DNA from: Alopecurus myosuroides
Lineage: Eukaryota > Streptophyta > Magnoliopsida > Poales > Poaceae
Direction of reading: 5' to 3'
Assembly (NCBI GenBank): GCA_028641055.1
Contig: CM054057.1
Location: forward strand, 576,008,610-576,072,609
DNA: 64,000 nt
Shown: positions 12,809 through 23,628 of the stretch, piece by piece
Layout: the number at the start of each line of letters is the position of its first letter
Numbering within the stretch: the stretch's first letter is position 1
Position numbers and translations under genes: made by a program
The notes under the pieces: model-generated
The model's database searches: none
Told to the model about the DNA's origin: nothing
The model's input: the letters and a program-made list of their open reading frames with translations, nothing else

Positions 12809-15545
12809 CAAGAAACACACGAAAATAATCTATCACTCAATTTTCCAATGGCAAAAATTATCAAGCACACATAAAATAAACAAGGCTACTAGCAAGCATG
12901 CCTATGGTGGGGAAAATTATGTTTCTCACAAAAATGCAATGGCATCAATGGGTGTTACACTATCCTACCAAGGTATTAGGAGGTCACAATGCCTCTGGTC
13001 ATCCTTGGGAAAAATTAATGTCCCACTAAACAAGCATAAAAACACTACTCATGCTAGTGATAAAAATAGGAAGCAATTAATCAAGTAAAAACTACCCATG
13101 CTTTCCTATAAATAAAAGTACAATCTAACAGAGGTGACATAACCATAATATCAGTATCAAAGTGGTACTGGATCTAACATATCAACATAAAAAATTAAGA
13201 CACTAAACATAAAAGCAAAAAGTCACAATTTCCTAAACATTAGGAAATTGTAGGAAAAGACTATGCTAGTAAAACTAATTCTAATTAACACACATAATAC
13301 TAAACTTTTTCTAACATACTAGTTCTGTAAGATAATTACATAATAACAGAGAGTAACACTCCTACATATGCTAGAAAACATAAATCTAATACTAAAGTAT
13401 TGAATATAACTTATTTACACAAGAATAAATAAAAACAGAAAAGCACAAAATCTAGTTATGCACACCAAAATTATTCTACAGCTCTAAAAATTACATCAAG
13501 CTAGGATTAGGTAGTTCTAAGCATACACAAGGTCATCCAATTGGATTAATATAAAAAATAATCACCAAATAATCTACAAAAATCCTAGAAGTGCTCTCTG
13601 GTCATTCCCCAAAATGCATGGCATTTTCTCTAGGAAGCTTATTTGCAAGCAAGAACAAGTGCTACTGGTAGGTATCACTTAGGGCTATCCAAAACAGTTT
13701 GCTTTGAATTTTTACGATTCTTATTTTTAAAGTTATGCCAAAAATGGTTAAACAGATAGGTTCTGCCAAAACATGAACTACTGTAAAAATAAAATTCAAA
13801 AAGTTGATCTACCACTTGGACATGGTTAATAACATGCTAGGGTACGTCCATGATTTTTTTCTTGGCCGGATCTATCATTTTACTATTTTTCTAGGGCCTA
13901 AGCTAGGGTCCACATCCTGCCTATTTTCCAAAAGAATAAACACAAAGAGCAAAAAATGGCTCAAAGGGTACCGTCGATCGGCAGATCGACGGCCGCGTCG
14001 TCTACCTCTCTCCCTCTCTCTATCAAACGTGAAAACGGCCGAGGCCAGAGTCGAGGTTTGGCACACCTAGGGGCAACGAGACGCAGTGGAGCAGGGTCGT
14101 GGAGGTTGCTGGAGGTCGTGGTTGTGCAGGGGAGCAAGCGGCAGCAACAACAACAGCTCCAGTCGACGGTGGCGAGGCGTGCGTCCGCGGCGGCGTCGTG
14201 GACAACGGTGGTGATACTGTAGTCATGGGGCCAGGGCACGATGTCAGGGAGGTGCACACGGGGTCAGGGAGAAATGCTAGGCCAAAATGGCGAGCTATGG
14301 GTGGCCGGAACGATCTCCACCTTCGAGGGGATCCGGCACGTGCTCCAACGAGTTTCCTCCTCGCGTTGCTCACAAAGAGCAAGAGGGGATGGGTGGGCGT
14401 GCTAGGGGCATGCGGTGGAGTGGCGTGAGTCTACTAGCAAGGTGGAGGGGTGAGGCGTGACTTATAGGCGCGGGGCACGGGCGGTGGTCTTCGGCATGGC
14501 CATGGGCATGGGCTGGGGCGGCTCCTGGCGTCATGCAAGGGGTGGCATAGGGCTAGGGCATGCGCGCTCTTATGCTGGGCGGAGAGTTGAGGCGTGTGCC
14601 AAGAAGAATGGTCACAGTGGCGCTCGAACGGTGGCGTGCACTGTGTGCTCCCCCTGTCCCCCTCTCACCCTCGGCCTCCCTTTCTCTCTCTCTGGTCAAC
14701 CAAATAAAGCATCCAAGGCACACCCAACATGTGGAAACATAGGGGAGTAGATAGGACTTGATATCTCCCCTCAATTAATTTGAATTCAAACCGAAAACAA
14801 CACCCAAAGTTCTGTCCCGAAAAGATTCAGAAAAATCAGAAAAATGACTTAGCAGAATTTTGCGAAGTGCTGAAACAGACAGAAACAAGAAAACGTTCAT
14901 GCGTGATTAAAATAGCAAATTAAGTCCAATTTTGAAATTTCAAAATGGACATTGTTAAAGATTCCATAAATATCCAGGAACACATTTTTAATATTTTTTT
15001 GAAAGTGTGCAAGGCCGTGAAAACAAACTGGAAAAATGGCATCTTTCTGATTTTCTCTATTTTGAAAACTCTCTGTTTTTCTGTCTTATTTTCTGTCCAT
15101 AAAAACATGCATGTAACTATATGTTTTCAAACTTCACAAATCAAATTAAGGTTATGGATTTGTAGTCCACACACCAAGAACAATAATAAGCCAACAAAAC
15201 ATAAAATTGGATACTCTAACTAATTGAAAACATGAGCTAGAAATAGGTGTTTGGCTAGGTTTTCAGGGAAAAACTTTAATAGAGATATTAAAGAAAAACA
15301 TCCATAATTCCAAATGCCATTTTGTTTTCTTGGATGAAACAAAATTAAATAATGTTGTCAAGTTGAAAACAAGCATGATCCATTACTTGGAACAAAATGT
15401 ACTCAAGGTAACATACGGAAAACATCAGAGAAAACAATAGTGAGCTTCAGGAAAAATGATATTTGTTTTAAAAGAAAACATTGCTTGCGTTGCATAAATA
15501 ACCATGGTCACATACACATATTGGTCCACACAAACATACTACAAA
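12809..15545 (-). repeat. Truncated LTR related to the long-LTR element
   Basis: Diverged but recognisable blocks match the long LTR in order. 12903-13010 resembles 8676-8770, 13110-13190 resembles 9080-9150, and 13485-13630 resembles 9430-9600, including a shared GTGCTCTCTGG segment. A GC-rich island at about 13960-14700 takes the place of the islands at 440-1260 and 9930-10750 but has different sequence. The block ends where Copia coding sequence begins at about 15545. It is a second subfamily of the same element type. No host gene seen. Confidence 0.6.
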
Positions 15546-15649
15546 ATTTTAGTGATCTTGATGCTCACTAAAGCTTGCTAATTGAGCTCTTGTGGTTCTC
15601 TTGCCTCTAAGGTCTCCCAACACTTTATCATCGGAATATTCAATCTCCT

Positions 15650-16700
15650 TCATAGCTTTTGCAATCCTTTTGCACGACGAGTTTTAATAGCCTCATTATT
15701 GCGAGGAGGGGTCACTTGATCATGTTGATCATTTGGGTCCCCGTCTTGACCGGTTTGTTGGCCTTGATCATCATTTTTGCTTGCTTCAACTTGAGATGAA
15801 GAAGGTTCATCTTGGCCTTGACCTTGGCAATCTTGAATGATAGGAGTGCTTGGACCTTGCATAGCAACTTGGTCAATAAGAGGAGGGTCTTGAACTTATT
15901 CTTGGGTTGGTGCACCACTTGCTCCATTGGCATGTTCTTCTAATGTAGACGAGGGCTCCACTTGAGTAGAGAATATTCTTTCTTGATCCTCCACAAGGTG
16001 TCCGTCAATGGGGCGTAAAATCCCACGCCCATTCTTTCTATGGCTTCTTGAGGAATTTCAACATCTACGTCGGAAACACGGAATTACGCCACTTGGGAGC
16101 CATCATTTTATTCGAACACCACACTACTAGATTCAATGACAATCTGTGAGGCCTTGTCAAAAACTTTATAAGTGTGGCATTCGACACCATAACCAACAAA
16201 TGTACCCTTAATAGTTTTAGCTTGGGATTTAAACAAACGGACACCTTTGATCAAATAGAAACGGTTACAAATAAAGACTCGGAAGTAGAAGACGTTTGGT
16301 TTATTGAGAGTGAGAATCTCATATGGAGTCTTTATTAAGCCTTTGCGAATGTAGATCCGGTTAGTTGAGTGACAAATCGTAGAGATGGCTTCGGCCCAAA
16401 GATATTGGGGAGACTTGTACTCCGCCAACATGGACCTAGCCATATCCATAATGGTCCTATTCTTCCTTTCGGCTACACCATTTTGTTGAGGGGTATATGC
16501 ACCGGAATATTGATGACGAATAACCTCTTCACTAAGGAACTCATTAAGGATGTAGTTCTTGAACTCGGAGCCATTGTCACTCATAATAGCCATGATGGGA
16601 ACATTGTGTTGACGTTGCACTTTATTGGAGAAGTCGATGACATCTTGTTGAGTCTCACTCTTCAACTTGAAGAAATAGACCCATACGTATCTTGACTAGT
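15650..16700 (-). pseudogene. Copia integrase core remnant and linker
   Basis: The frame at 16108-16665 shows the Copia integrase core: SDNGSEFKN, YSGAYTPQQNGVAERKN with the catalytic glutamate, then LWAEAI and the NRIYIRKGL stretch. The conserved fold continues to a FVGYGVECHTYKV segment. Downstream (15650-15933) the frame becomes Q/D/S-rich linker. In-frame breaks separate it from the protease part. Known role of the family: inserting cDNA into the genome. This copy cannot be active because reverse transcriptase is absent. Confidence 0.8.
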
Positions 16701-16777
16701 CATCAACAATCAGCAATACTTCTTGCCTCCAAGAATTTGCTCGGGCACGACACTAAAGAGATGAACATGGAGAAGTT

Positions 16778-17003
16778 CTAGAATCCTCTTTGATGAAATA
16801 ACCGTCTTGCTTGGATGCGGAGAATCATGCATATTTCCTTCAACACAAGCCCTACACACACAATCTTGCTGAAACCCTTTACCTCAGATTTTGATTTATC
16901 TCCATAACTGACGGTCGCTTGATTTTTATTTGGTCTCAACTCCGTCATAAGTTCCTTGCTTCCGGTCATATGACTTGTACACCCATTATCAAGTATCCAT
17001 TTT
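16778..17003 (-). pseudogene. Copia aspartic protease remnant
   Basis: The minus-strand translation gives WILDNGCTSHMTGSKELM, followed by VSYGDKSKSEVKGFSKI. Copia proteases normally have the catalytic triplet D-S-G; here it is D-N-G. A stop follows, and the later protease half is degraded. It lies between the gag tail and integrase, as in an intact Copia polyprotein. Confidence 0.7.
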
Positions 17004-17033
17004 AACCCACCAGAAGCATATTCCTACAAGAAA

Positions 17034-18025
17034 TCATTGACTTGAGTTAGGACCCGAGGAGGGTCCTCTCATGTTAGCAACAAGGGTCTTTGGAACCCAA
17101 ATAGTGTAATCAATGAAACCCTCAATAGGACCAACATATTTAGCTCGCACAACACCATAATAATCAACAAATAATAAATGGTGTGGATTGTTAGTTCCCG
17201 CGGAGTTGCTACGAGTAGTGTTGTCCCTAATGACAATACCACTCGCACCAAAATTCTTCTCGGCTTGTGCGGGCTTGGCATTATTCTTGATCTTCTTCTT
17301 CTCATTATTGCTCTTGGCAACATAGCCAAGACCTTTCTTGCCATTTTGCGGTCTAGGAGCAACCACTTGTGGCTTAGGATCCACAACCTTCTCAACACTA
17401 GGTCCCTTGCCCTTGATTCTTGCTAGCTCTTCCTTCCACCTAGCATTCTCCTCAATAATATTTGCACGATCACAAGAATACGAAAAAGTACTAGGCACAT
17501 TGAATTTATCAAGTTGAGTTTGAAGTTGTTCACAAGACCTGTTCAGGGTAGAGTGTTCACTCTCCAAGGCCTTGTGAGCCTCGGTGAGCTTCTCTGGCTC
17601 CTCGGCTAGTTTTTCATGACCAAACCCAAAGTCAACCTTCTTATTTTTAGACTTTTATATTTAGAAATTGCATGGTCACCATCTTTAGTGAGTTTAGAAA
17701 TTAAATCATTATATGACTCTTCAATAGTTTCAAGCTTCTCCTCAAGAGATACTCGAAGCTCATGTTCTTCCTCAAGAGCATTTGAGAGGGATCCCTTTTT
17801 AATGCAATCTTCCCTCTCGGTCTCACCTTTCTTTTCAAGAGCCTCTTGAGCCTCTCCCAATTGACTCATGAGAAGATCAAAGTACCTCTTGGTCTCACCT
17901 TGCAAGTTAGTCATAAATATACTCAAAGAGGCAATTTCATCTTCAACACTAGGACTAGAAAGGTTATTCTTTTCACTTCGAGTCTTAGAGTTGGAGGAAG
18001 CTGATACCTCGGTGGCCTTTGCCAT
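17034..18025 (-). pseudogene. Gag C-terminal / coiled-coil segment of the Copia element
   Basis: Two frames (17034-17567 and 17606-18025) give charged, Glu/Lys/Leu-rich protein with heptad-like runs (EAQEALEKKGETE, LEEKLETIEESYNDL). They lie between the gag zinc knuckle and the protease. Such a coiled-coil spacer fits Maximus/SIRE-type Copia elements. The two frames are separated by a shift, so the region is decayed. Confidence 0.6.
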
Positions 18026-18184
18026 GAATCACTTTGCGAAAGGTTGAGGAAGATTCTCATTGGGGGATTTAAAGAGAGATGGAGATGACGAAGATGCAAT
18101 AGCAATAATGGCCACTTCACTTTTGGTTTCTTCTTCTTCGTCATCACCGGAATCATACTCTTATTGAGTCACTAGCACATATCT

Positions 18185-19411
18185 TTATGATGGTTTCTTG
18201 TTGAAGGGTTTCTTATTGAAGTAAGGCTTCTTGTTAGGGAGCTTTGACTTATCCTTGAAAACAAGTTTTCCTCCTTGGCTTTTCGTATTCTCAAAAGGAC
18301 ACTCGGCAACAAAGTGATACTTGTCTTGACAATTGAAACAAGCCCTCACTTTTTTAGCCCCTTCTTTACAATATCTTGTGGTCTTGTCCTCAATATATGC
18401 ATTGGCCTTGGGAGAGTTCTTCCAAAACTTTTTCACCGCTAGAGAAATGTAGTTCTTAAGCACTAGATCTATTCTTGATCATTTAGTGGAGCCAAGTTTT
18501 CCCTCAAGGCGACCTCTTCTTGTTGTTCCACCACCTTGATCACAACCTTGGCCTTCAATGCAACGAAGGATCCTTTGTGCATTCAAATAGCACGAGCACG
18601 AGAGTCATGAGAAAGATTTGTTTGAACTTGAAAGGACGCCATTTCTTACATCACCTCACTTGAATTAATGAGGTGATAGTTGTTCCTTCCTTGAAGGATC
18701 TTCAAGTCCACGGGTTCAAATAACATGAGGGAACTCACATACTTTCTCTTGATCCAAGCATCATCAACATACTTGGCACCAAGACCACTAAATGCGGTAG
18801 CAAGGGTCTTGAGTCTTTGGCACATGTCCTCATGAGTTTCACCATCAAACATGCAGAACCCTTCGGCCTCATTTCTCAAGGCATCAAACCTATTCCTCGT
18901 CATGCTTTCATTGCCCTCAAACATGGAGATAAGTGCTTCCCCTGTTTCTTTGGCGGTTGAGAATCGTTGAATGTTAGGCCTGACCTTCTCACCCGCGGCT
19001 TGTTGGAGCATGTGAAAAAGAGGTGTAGTTGAGTTGACAATCTACTACTTTTCTTCTTGTCAAGTTCTTGGGGTCATGAGGCTTGTATCCATCTTTAATG
19101 ATCCGCTAAAGCTCAATACAAGAAGAGTTCAAGTGAGTCTTCATATAATATTTTCATTGACCAAAAGGATGTGCATCAATTTTAGGAGGTTCGCTTCTAG
19201 GATTAATATGAGGGTGTGCGATAGGAGGATCGGGAGAGTACCGTCCAGCGACATTGTGGCAATCCTCCTTTTCATCATTTTCCTTAGAAGTTTTGTTCTT
19301 AGAGGAATGAGTTTCACTTTTAGTTCCTCCACCCTCATCATTATCCTCCTTATCATCCGGAATTTCTTCCGGAGGAATCGAAGTAGATGATTCCGAGCCC
19401 TTGGCGGGCAT
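18185..19411 (-). pseudogene. Copia gag remnant with zinc knuckle
   Basis: Translation starts MPAKGSESSTSIPPEEI at 19411. A core at 18646-19011 follows (FDALRNEAEGFCMFDGETHEDMCQRL, typical Copia gag). A CCHC zinc knuckle (CFNCQDKYHFVAEC) lies near 18330 in the frame 18185-18463. Shifts and stops break the frame between these parts. Gag normally packages element RNA into particles in the cytoplasm. Confidence 0.8.
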
Positions 19412-19542
19412 CCATGGATGAGGTCAAGGAATCTTTCATTTCCTTGAGATCATCCATAGTGACCGGTCTCATGGGCTTAGTGGTTTCCCCTTCGATGTTC
19501 ATACTATAATTCTTAGGCGGTTAAACCCAAAGTAAGAGTCGA

Positions 19543-19555
19543 GGCTCTAATACCA
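19543..19555 (-). other. Primer-binding site of the Copia element
   Basis: The minus strand reads TGGTATTAGAGCC, the initiator tRNA-Met primer site with one change (T for C). It lies two bases inside the LTR edge at 19558. Confidence 0.7.
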
Positions 19556-19557
19556 AT

Positions 19558-20915
19558 TGAACGGATAATATGGGCACCTAGAGGGGGTGAATAGGTGCTA
19601 CGACCAATTTTAATTCTTTTTCTATTTAGGCTTGGCACAAAGGTAAATTCTCTAGATATGTAACTATGGTGAATTTACATATATGACAATAACAACACTA
19701 AGCAAGATACAAACACAAACTAAAGGAGAGGGAACAAGGTAACCGATAACAGAAGCACGTGGAGACAAGGATGTATTACCGAGTTCCTCCTTTTGAGGGG
19801 AGTACGTCTTGTTGGAGGCAAGTGAGTTTCGCCACGAAGGCCTACTCAATGCCACAAAGGCCTAGTTCACCTTCCACTATTGATTCCCTTCGAGGCAGAA
19901 ATCGGAGCCTTTACAATGAGCTTGAGGCACACACTCACAATTGAATTGGGGGCTACCAAGAACACGAAAAATCTTGCTACAATCACAAGTGATCAACAAT
20001 GGAGTCTAGGTTTTCCTCAAGGAAACCCTAGACTTGAATCCCTCAAGTGAATGATGGGGAAAGGAAGAACGGATCGGTGAAGATGTAGATCGAGGCCTTC
20101 TCCTTCAATCCTCCAAAGATCAATGAATTTGTGTGGAGGGATTGGGAGATATAGCAAGGTGGGTGAGCTTAATTAATGGAGCAATGAATGTTGGACGAGT
20201 TAGCTAGAGGAAGAAGAAGGGGAGGGGGTATTTATACCCAATCCCCAAACTCTAGTTGTTTGACATCTTTCTGCGAATGTCACACCGAAGACTCCGGTCT
20301 AAAGGCTGGAGACTCCGGTCTAGCAACATCTCCGGACAGATTCTGGAAGGCCGGAAACTTTTCCAAACACGAGAGACTCCGGACACTTTCCGGACAGGAT
20401 CTAGTGGGTGACACTACTTCGTATTCGTGCTGGGAACGTCTCCAGTGCAGAGACTCCGGTCTTCTCGGGCCGGAGAATCCGGCCATGCCAGAGATTTCAC
20501 ACATTCTCCAGACACTTTCCATCTTGGATATAGAGGGTGGAACCACTTGTGTCCTGTGCAGGTAAATGCCATGAGTCCGGAGACTCCGGCCCCTGCACAC
20601 CGGAGATTCCGGCTGGGCCGGAAACTCCGGGCAGACTCCGGACAAAATCTGGTGTGGTTCCAGAGAGTGACACCAAAGTTCTTCTCGCTGGAAAATCCTG
20701 AGTCAGGAGACTCCGGTTTGAAACCCCAAGACTCCGGCCTAGAGAGAATTTCCAGCATCTCGAGCATTTCTATCTCTCTTTGTTCCTTTTGGGAACCAAA
20801 GCCACCTTCAATAATCATTTAATAATAGCCCCTAAAACATCAACACACAAGTTACAATAATACTAGTGTTGTTATCAAACACACAAAACTTAAATAGGTG
20901 AGATATGCACTTTCA
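19558..20915 (-). repeat. 5' LTR of the truncated Copia element
   Basis: About 1.36 kb, starting TGAAAGTGCA at 20915 on the minus strand and ending CA next to the primer-binding site. A TATA box (TATAAATA, plus-strand 20229-20236) lies inside. Upstream of it, about 20270-20760 is packed with short CTCCGG/CCGGAG motifs and partial palindromes. The matching 3' LTR is missing. Confidence 0.8.
20270..20760. repeat. CCGGAG/CTCCGG-rich segment of the LTR U3
   Basis: The stretch repeats GACTCCGG and its reverse complement at short, irregular intervals, many as inverted pairs. It lies just upstream of the LTR TATA box, where enhancer-like repeats are common. No reading frame in it looks real. Confidence 0.6.
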
Positions 20916-21960
20916 TAGGTTAACACTAAAGCCTAGTAAAAGGAACCGACATCCACCTTCGAGAAGGCCTAGTTGGAGCCCAACAATGCCTCCAACGTGT
21001 GGTACAAGGTAGGAGATACATCCGATGTATCCACAACGTGTAACCTATCGGATTCGAGGCTCAACCTCCTATATGAAGGTTGGGAGAACGGGTAGGCATC
21101 GCATATTACACCCACCAGAGCCTTTGACCTGCGTGAGATCCAATCTCTCCGTCGCACTCATTGTAATCCTCATAAATATAATCTAGACAAGCAGGAGTAA
21201 GAGTTTTACTCTACAAGAGCCCTGAATTTGGGTAAACCATGTCTCCTAGCTAGCCGTCGATACCACCAGCATTAAACCGTTTCCAATCTCTAAACCCTAG
21301 TATATCACTCGAGAGATATGTCGATATAGAGAACCGACACTTATACTACTTTGTCTTTGCCTTTTTACTGAAAACTATTCCGAATAAACATTTAACTATG
21401 TCAAATTATTCCAATCAACGATACATTGTCCATATAAAGCATTAGAAATATTTCTTGATGCTCTCACTAAGTTTTTGAAGTCCACAAGCATCTTCATCAT
21501 TCTTGATGATGTCAAATACTTTGATCAAATCATTTTAGCGAAGATCCCAATTCCTTAATGCTCACTTCAGTTTCATAAATGAATATGTACTTGCCATATA
21601 TCGAAAACGAAAGATGCAACACATGATAGAACAATCCGTATTAAATTCTTGCTACGGAGTATCAAATCTCATTGTAGTCAATTCCTTGAAAACGTCAAGC
21701 TTCCATGGATCTATCCATGTTTTTTCATGAATGACATCCTTCATGCCTTTTAAAGAGTATATAAAACTCGATAACAAGTTCCAACTTGTTTTAAGTTTAT
21801 GGAATCTTTTCCGGATTTTATGGCGTCTAACCATTTCTTTGGAGTTGGGGTTCATCACAACTCCCGTTAGATCATAGTATTATCATTGTGCAACAATGAT
21901 TTCCTAGTCTGTGTGGTTTCAGCTAATAGACTCGATCAAAGTCTAGGAAAAAACCTTGTG
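20916..21960. repeat. Undetermined repeat debris, probably retroelement leader
   Basis: 20940-21330 contains a GCAGGAGTAAGAGTTTTACT string followed by CCTGAATTTGGGTAAAC. This resembles the untranslated LTR ends of grass Gypsy elements; a similar arrangement (GCAGGAGTAGG ... AACCTGGGTAAAA) occurs at 56196-56256 in this window. From 21340 to 21960 I see no domain and no open gene. The longest minus-strand frame (21652-21858) is not recognised. Confidence 0.35.
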
Positions 21961-22230
21961 GTGGTGTGTGAAAATGTCTCTTAGTGATGTTTTTTCGGGC
22001 ACGTCTCCTATTATGTGCCACTGATAAAGGTTACCGGTGGCGCGTGCGGAAACACGCCACTAGTGAGGTACAATGTAACGCTGCAGGTTCACATGCCACC
22101 GGTGACTATTGGCGTGTGTTGCACACGCTATCGATGAATCTTAGCCGTGGCATGTGGTACGCACGCCACTATTCGGTCATTTAGGGAACGCGTGGCAGCG
22201 ACATTTGCTATAACGTGGCAACCTGTTTTT
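21960..22230. repeat. CACTA-type subterminal repeat fragment (tentative)
   Basis: Short units such as CGCCACTA, GTGGCGCGTG, CCACCGGTGA and GTGGCATGTGGTACGCACGCCAC recur in both orientations over 250 bp. This pattern is typical of subterminal repeats of grass CACTA transposons. No CACTA terminus or transposase was found nearby, so only a fragment is present. Confidence 0.4.
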
Positions 22231-22407
22231 TTTACGTGGAATCATATATATTTTATCCATGAAAAAGAGTTAATAAATATTTTTAAATAGTTTAGATCAT
22301 GCCAAATACAAATTATCCAATATTGGTTCATCATCTTAACAAATATATTCTTAACTAACAGTTCTCAAAAATCCAATGTATGTGCACACATGCATTCAGG
22401 GAACACA

Positions 22408-22668
22408 CTAAGACAACAACAAATAAACGATCACGATGAACATGACGAGTATTATGAAGTCCTTGAGCCTACAAAACCCGACCTGAGCTGCACCCTTCCC
22501 ATCTTCATGGTTGTCACCACTCTCTTGTGACGGTAGGGAACTCCAGTAGCTCGCTTCTGCCTCCTCTCTAGTCATGAACAATTTGAAGTTGTTTCTTTCA
22601 TATTGTCCACCTACCTGTACTCGAGCCATGCGTTGTAGACTCCTGCACCCTCCCTCCGTATACCGCAT
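22408..22668 (-). CDS. Small hypothetical protein with C-terminal membrane segment
   Basis: An 86-codon frame starts at ATG 22668, with a second in-frame ATG (MARVQVGG) 13 codons in. It encodes a polar N-terminal region and ends in a hydrophobic run (FIILVMFIVIVYLLLS) right before the stop. The layout would fit a small tail-anchored membrane protein. I recognise no family. It lies about 1 kb downstream of the beta-propeller gene, on the same strand. The C-terminal hydrophobic tail is the only argument for reality; a chance frame in an AT-rich region is equally possible. Confidence 0.25.
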   Translation of the reverse strand: MRYTEGGCRSLQRMARVQVGGQYERNNFKLFMTREEAEASYWSSLPSQESGDNHEDGKGAAQVGFCRLKDFIILVMFIVIVYLLLS

Positions 22669-23036
22669 ACCACCTCATCAACAAAGACACATGAGTAACA
22701 TGAGCATATATGCATCATAATTAAGCAACTCACAAAGATCATATACGACATAGCAACATAATTAAGCATGCATGATGCATATCGCAAAAAAAATACAAGC
22801 TCATACTATTAGGCAAGTTTAGAATAAAAAATACACATACACAACAATAAAAATAATTAAATTACGGACTACATCGTCACTTTTTTTGGAAGAAAGGGGA
22901 GAACGCCACCCCTCGAGTTGAAAGGCCTAATGTCACCCTCATTTTTCGAATGTCCCCTCTTATCTTTTCTGGGGTATAATCACCGTCTTCCTGAAACTCC
23001 CCAAGGGGATCTTATACATCTCTATTGATGATTATC

Positions 23037-23172
23037 ACAAGTCGGTTTGTGAAAATCGGGACCAACATGTATCACTTTCGAGACACACTCAAATCCACTC
23101 ATTCCTCTTTGTGTTCCTTGTTTCTACAAGTCGATTTTGTGAAAATCAGGACCAACATGTATCACTTTCGAG
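23037..23172. repeat. Direct repeat of about 45 bp, two copies
   Basis: Two copies share ACAAGTCG, TTTGTGAAAATC and GGACCAACATGTATCACTTTCGAG, at 23037-23082 and 23127-23172, spaced by 90 bp. They lie downstream of the beta-propeller gene. No function inferred. Confidence 0.65.
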
Positions 23173-23446
23173 CATTATGAATGGAAAGAAATACATATAG
23201 TTGAGGTAATTAAAACGTAAATTACTGACCTGATTTATCAAAGTTTCAAGCATATTTTTGCCTGGAAACATTGATTTACAAGGTCGACTTATTTTTATTT
23301 CCATTTTACCAGGCTGAATATATATTATACGTGTGTACTTGGTTAGTTATTTTCATTTGACAACCGGAGAACCGTAGGAGTACATCTACAAATCATTAAA
23401 ACATGATGATAAACTGAGACTGTGATGACAATGAACCCGGGAAACT

Positions 23447-23452
23447 TTATTT
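23447..23452 (-). terminator. Candidate polyadenylation signal for the beta-propeller gene
   Basis: The minus strand reads AATAAA about 175 bp past the stop codon, a usual 3' UTR distance in plants. Confidence 0.4.
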
Positions 23453-23506
23453 CAGCATGATGAGACGTGTACATTGTAAATTTTAAGCAGTCTAAATAGA
23501 AATCCC

Positions 23507-23628
23507 AACTGATAAAAAGCAACAACAATCCCTAACGGGCAAGCACAACTTGGTAGACATTCTGGCATTCCAACTGATAAAAGCAGCTAACGGGCAGGCA
23601 CAACTTCATAGACATTCTGGCACGATCA
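23507..23628. repeat. Tandem duplication overlapping the stop codon of the gene
   Basis: Unit one (23507-23571) and unit two (23572-23628) both contain CAACTGATAAAA, CTAACGGGCA, GCACAACTT and TAGACATTCTGGCA in the same order. The second unit ends in the stop codon (23626-23628). The duplication therefore covers the last coding bases and the start of the 3' UTR. Confidence 0.6.

Larger units (their letters stand above)
15546..20915 (-). mobile_element. Truncated Copia retrotransposon, Maximus/SIRE-like
   Basis: Reading on the minus strand, the order is LTR (20915-19558), primer-binding site, gag, coiled-coil segment, protease, integrase and a low-complexity linker. It stops before reverse transcriptase and before any second LTR. 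Gag before protease before integrase is the Copia order. The gag start (MPAKGSESST), the long coiled-coil spacer and the integrase style recall the grass Maximus family. All frames carry stops or frameshifts, so it is dead. The 3' half was lost by deletion or by the junction with the repeat on its left. Confidence 0.82.
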
